Part shown: piece by piece, positions 61,768-64,000 of the stretch
Layout of the letters: the number at the start of each line of letters is the position of its first letter
Position numbering within the stretch: position 1 is the stretch's first letter
Source of the DNA: Ancylomarina sp. DW003
GTDB taxonomy: Bacteria > Bacteroidota > Bacteroidia > Bacteroidales > Marinifilaceae
Length of the DNA: 64,000 nt
Assembly (NCBI RefSeq): GCF_029029505.1
Contig: NZ_JAKJSD010000005.1
Span: forward strand, 62,001 to 126,000
Direction: 5' to 3'
Made by a program: the position numbers and the translations under genes
Notes under the pieces: model-generated
Told to the model about the DNA's origin: nothing
What the model saw: the letters and a program-made list of their open reading frames with translations, nothing else
The model's database searches: none

Positions 61768-62226
61768 CTATGAATTTATTTGATGATTCAAATCCCTAAC
61801 CAATTTCTTCATCCGCTTCAATTCTTTCCATTCCAAATATTCAAAGTCTATATAGCGCACGCCACCTCTTGTCTCAATTTCAAGTCCAAGTATTCTCTTT
61901 TTACGAAACAAACCTATGGTTTTAATATCTGAAAGATCTAAACTTACAAGCTCTTTCGACTTGGGTGACAGATATTCCAGATGTTTATTATCCCAGGAAA
62001 TAAAGTAACGAGATTTCCTTCTTTCCTTATAACCCCAAATACAATATAAAATTCCCATAAGCATATAAAGAACAGACATGAAATCTCCATCTGGAAATTT
62101 CATTTTAAACCCATCGATCAATGAACGAATTAAATCAACACTACCCAATATAAAAAAGAAGATACCACCTATGACTAAAAAACGAACGGTTAATTTTTTA
62201 CTCCTGTACAATTGTATTTTTTCCAT
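61768..62226 (-). CDS. Hypothetical protein with two membrane helices
   Basis: A 152-residue protein. Two hydrophobic helices (about 14-33 and 48-63) are followed by a soluble domain of strands (RYFISWDNKHLEYLSP, VSLDLSDIKTIGLF, RILGLEIETRGGVRYIDFEYL) ending in a charged helix. The layout resembles small PH-domain-like membrane proteins. The function is unknown. It is the last of a run of short minus-strand genes. Confidence 0.75.
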   Translation of the reverse strand: MEKIQLYRSKKLTVRFLVIGGIFFFILGSVDLIRSLIDGFKMKFPDGDFMSVLYMLMGILYCIWGYKERRKSRYFISWDNKHLEYLSPKSKELVSLDLSDIKTIGLFRKKRILGLEIETRGGVRYIDFEYLEWKELKRMKKLVRDLNHQINS

Positions 62227-62256
62227 TCTTTCAATTTAATAATTCCCATATAGACA

Positions 62257-62466
62257 TTAACCCAAAAACCAAGAAATGTGAGTACACTCTGAACATACAA
62301 AGCAAGTCGCGCTCTTATTGGCCCAATCTAAATTGAAAAAACTGGCAACCGATGTGTTCAACTGTGCTTCCCTACTCCAAAAGTATATACCACTACAAAC
62401 AGGACAAACCAAGGCATGTCCGCTTACTTCAATGGTTTGTGGCTTTTTCTTTTCAAATAATCCCAT
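62257..62466 (-). CDS. Small zinc-ribbon-like protein
   Basis: A 69-residue protein with two cysteine pairs, CPVC (21-24) and CSEC (58-61), plus a further Cys near 55. This is the pattern of a zinc ribbon. The tail CTHISWFLG is hydrophobic. Such proteins in Bacteroidota are sometimes annotated as DNA-binding, without proof. It lies 30 bp before the following hypothetical gene and after the cupin gene. Confidence 0.7.
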   Translation of the reverse strand: MGLFEKKKPQTIEVSGHALVCPVCSGIYFWSREAQLNTSVASFFNLDWANKSATCFVCSECTHISWFLG

Positions 62467-62495
62467 CTCTTATTATCATTTTTTTAACGAATAAC

Positions 62496-62834
62496 TTATT
62501 CCTTTGCTTTATATCTGTCTGCCTGGTCGAACAAAGTCATATCCTTATAACCTGCTTTAATTTTAGCAGAGTGCACCTCATCCTTTTCTATGAAATAGGT
62601 ATCTCCTTTTTTCAGGTGAAGCACCACACCACTTATTGTAATCTCCATTTCTCCATCCAGTACAACGCCCCATTGAGCATTGTGTGCATGAGGTAGAACT
62701 TCGATATCCTTTTCAAACTCCATAAAAACAAACTGTTGCTCGCCTGCCTGTATTAATTTAGACTTTAATCCATCGATAGGAATTGCCGCACTGGCATGTC
62801 TATCAATAATTTCCGGAAATTTATTCTTTGCCAT
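62496..62834 (-). CDS. Cupin-domain protein
   Basis: A 112-residue single-domain cupin. The metal-site motif reads HAHNAQWGVVLDGEMEI (two His and a downstream Glu), followed by LKKGDTYFIEKDEVHSAKI (the third His in cupin motif 2). These folds serve as small enzymes or sensors; the substrate cannot be inferred. It is compact, on the same strand as its neighbours. Confidence 0.85.
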   Translation of the reverse strand: MAKNKFPEIIDRHASAAIPIDGLKSKLIQAGEQQFVFMEFEKDIEVLPHAHNAQWGVVLDGEMEITISGVVLHLKKGDTYFIEKDEVHSAKIKAGYKDMTLFDQADRYKAKE

Positions 62835-62868
62835 TCAATTTCTAATTTAATATACACCCTATTATTCA

Positions 62869-63339
62869 TTAAAAATGGAGTGTCGTTTCCGTCTCTAACT
62901 GTTTACCATCTTCCTGAGCCTTTTTATCCAGAAATATGCCATAAGTCATTCCGATAAGCATTCCCAATGGTAAACCTAAGCCGATATAAGCCATACTGCC
63001 TGAACTGATTCCGAACAAAACACCCATAGGAAGACCAAACGCAGCCAACCCTACAGATAACCAGAGATTTTGATAATGTCCTTTGCATACAATTTTAAGA
63101 TCTTTCTCAAGCAATTGTAGAATCTCAGCTTTATTCCTACTCATTAGTTTCGATAAATCTTTATCTAAACCTGAAAAGACATTAAGCAATTCAACTTTTT
63201 GATTAATTGAACCAATTAAGTCCAACGGTAGTTCTTTTTGTCTCAGTTCTTCAAACAGCTTTTCAAGAAAATCATATTGAGATACCAACTTTTTATTTTC
63301 TTCTATATTCGACCTTCTTGCGAGTTTTATTATTTCCAT
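62869..63339 (-). CDS. Hypothetical protein with helical N-terminus and two C-terminal membrane helices
   Basis: A 156-residue protein. The first ~90 residues are charged and helical. Two Gly-rich hydrophobic segments follow (about 93-113 and 117-135, with FGLPMGVLFGISSGSMAYIGLGLPLGM), then a polar tail. The Gly-rich membrane pair is reminiscent of small integral membrane proteins of unknown role. No family is recognised. Confidence 0.72.
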   Translation of the reverse strand: MEIIKLARRSNIEENKKLVSQYDFLEKLFEELRQKELPLDLIGSINQKVELLNVFSGLDKDLSKLMSRNKAEILQLLEKDLKIVCKGHYQNLWLSVGLAAFGLPMGVLFGISSGSMAYIGLGLPLGMLIGMTYGIFLDKKAQEDGKQLETETTLHF

Positions 63340-63466
63340 TTTAACGCTATTTAAAATAACTGATTAGCTGATATTTATCCTTGTACTAAACCTTCAAAAT
63401 CTATCACAAGGCTTTGGGTACAACACATGACTATTTAACTTTTATTGTGGTTCGTTTTATACCTTT

Positions 63467-64000
63467 TCAATCAAAGATTGGTTCAAGATTGCGGTTTTTA
63501 TATAATTCATACATTTTCAAAATCTGCTCTTTTGTTACTCGACGTACCGATAATTCAGGTAGATTGTTAATATCGAAGAAACCTACATCACTTGTCTCCA
63601 AACCTATTTTCGCAGCCCCTCCAACGATTTCACATTCCATGAACAATTGATATATATCAAATGGGAATGGTCTATTCTGATGCTTATTATAATCTATTAA
63701 ACCAAGTATTCTAATAGGTTTAACGTCAAAACCAGATTCTTCTTTGACTTCATTAATTGCTATCTCACTTGGTAACATTCCATTATCTGCATATCCTCCA
63801 GGTGGACTCCATTTGTTATCCATTATTTCTTTAACTAATAATATCTTATCATCCTTAAAGATAATTGCTCGGACACCAACTTTTGGAGTTTGGTATCCAA
63901 CATCTCGATTGAAAACAAATTCCAGTTTTTCTGAATCAATTTCCGTGATATTATTCAAAATTTGAATACTCAAGTCGCGTAATTCTTCATATCGCTCCTT
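63467..64000 (-). CDS. NUDIX hydrolase (5' end outside window)
   Basis: A NUDIX-superfamily hydrolase cut by the right edge of the window. The frame stays open past the TTG at 63973, and the extra codons read KERYEELRDL. This matches the end of the N-terminal helical domain that precedes this NUDIX subgroup (typically ...ERYEELR.IA.EI), so the real start is beyond 64000. The NUDIX box is GGYADNGMLPSEIAINEVKE followed by ESGF, with Asn in place of the usual Arg before EV, as is tolerated in this subgroup. It probably hydrolyses nucleoside-diphosphate derivatives. Confidence 0.88.
   Translation of the reverse strand, partial: KERYEELRDLSIQILNNITEIDSEKLEFVFNRDVGYQTPKVGVRAIIFKDDKILLVKEIMDNKWSPPGGYADNGMLPSEIAINEVKEESGFDVKPIRILGLIDYNKHQNRPFPFDIYQLFMECEIVGGAAKIGLETSDVGFFDINNLPELSVRRVTKEQILKMYELYKNRNLEPIFD

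Overview
The window looks like a chromosome segment of an anaerobic or facultatively anaerobic marine-type member of the Bacteroidota, probably Marinilabiliales/Marinifilaceae-like (placement is inference). The signs are AT-rich DNA, a RagA/SusC + RagB/SusD pair, a protein with a C-terminal domain of the type IX secretion system (T9SS), LytTR two-component proteins, an NAD-linked [FeFe]-hydrogenase, butyrate kinase, and promoter motifs of the Bacteroidota form TAnnTTTG.

Layout. 1-4.7 kb: the end of a plus-strand acyl-chemistry cluster (two ketoacyl-synthase III homologues, a VOC protein, two intact SDRs, a decayed third SDR and a hexapeptide acyltransferase), perhaps the tail of a surface-polysaccharide or lipid-modification locus. 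5-10.5 kb: helicase hrpB diverging from a cobalamin-riboswitch-controlled BtuB-like receptor. 10.5-21.2 kb (minus strand): a SusC/SusD plus secreted metzincin protease locus for probable peptide use, bracketed by a LytS-type kinase and a LytTR regulator. 21.3-30.1 kb: ferredoxin-nitroreductase, kdsA, the three-subunit hydrogenase operon, buk and a serine hydrolase. 30.6-33 kb: class A PBP.

33-37.7 kb is the accessory region. A 42-bp tandem repeat array leads into a frameshifted gene. It is followed by five small unrelated plus-strand genes whose boundaries behave like integron gene cassettes: a long folded attC-like element in two copies, and gene-flanking ends that are complementary to each other. 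No integrase is in the window. One cassette protein carries an HEPN-like R-x4-H motif. This is the most unusual part of the window.

37.7-55.4 kb: housekeeping and envelope genes (rarA, TPR protein, cytidylate-kinase-like protein, papain-type protease, two tandem beta-barrel proteins, an adaptor-RND-TolC efflux operon with a palindromic operator candidate, a racemase, pepF). 55.6-57.6 kb: a T9SS-exported peptidylarginine deiminase whose catalytic and C-terminal-arginine-binding residues match those of the Porphyromonas gingivalis enzyme PPAD. 58.2-64 kb: a translationally coupled exported pair of unknown function, small hypothetical genes, a cupin, and a NUDIX gene cut by the window edge. I saw no rRNA, tRNA, CRISPR array or complete insertion sequence.
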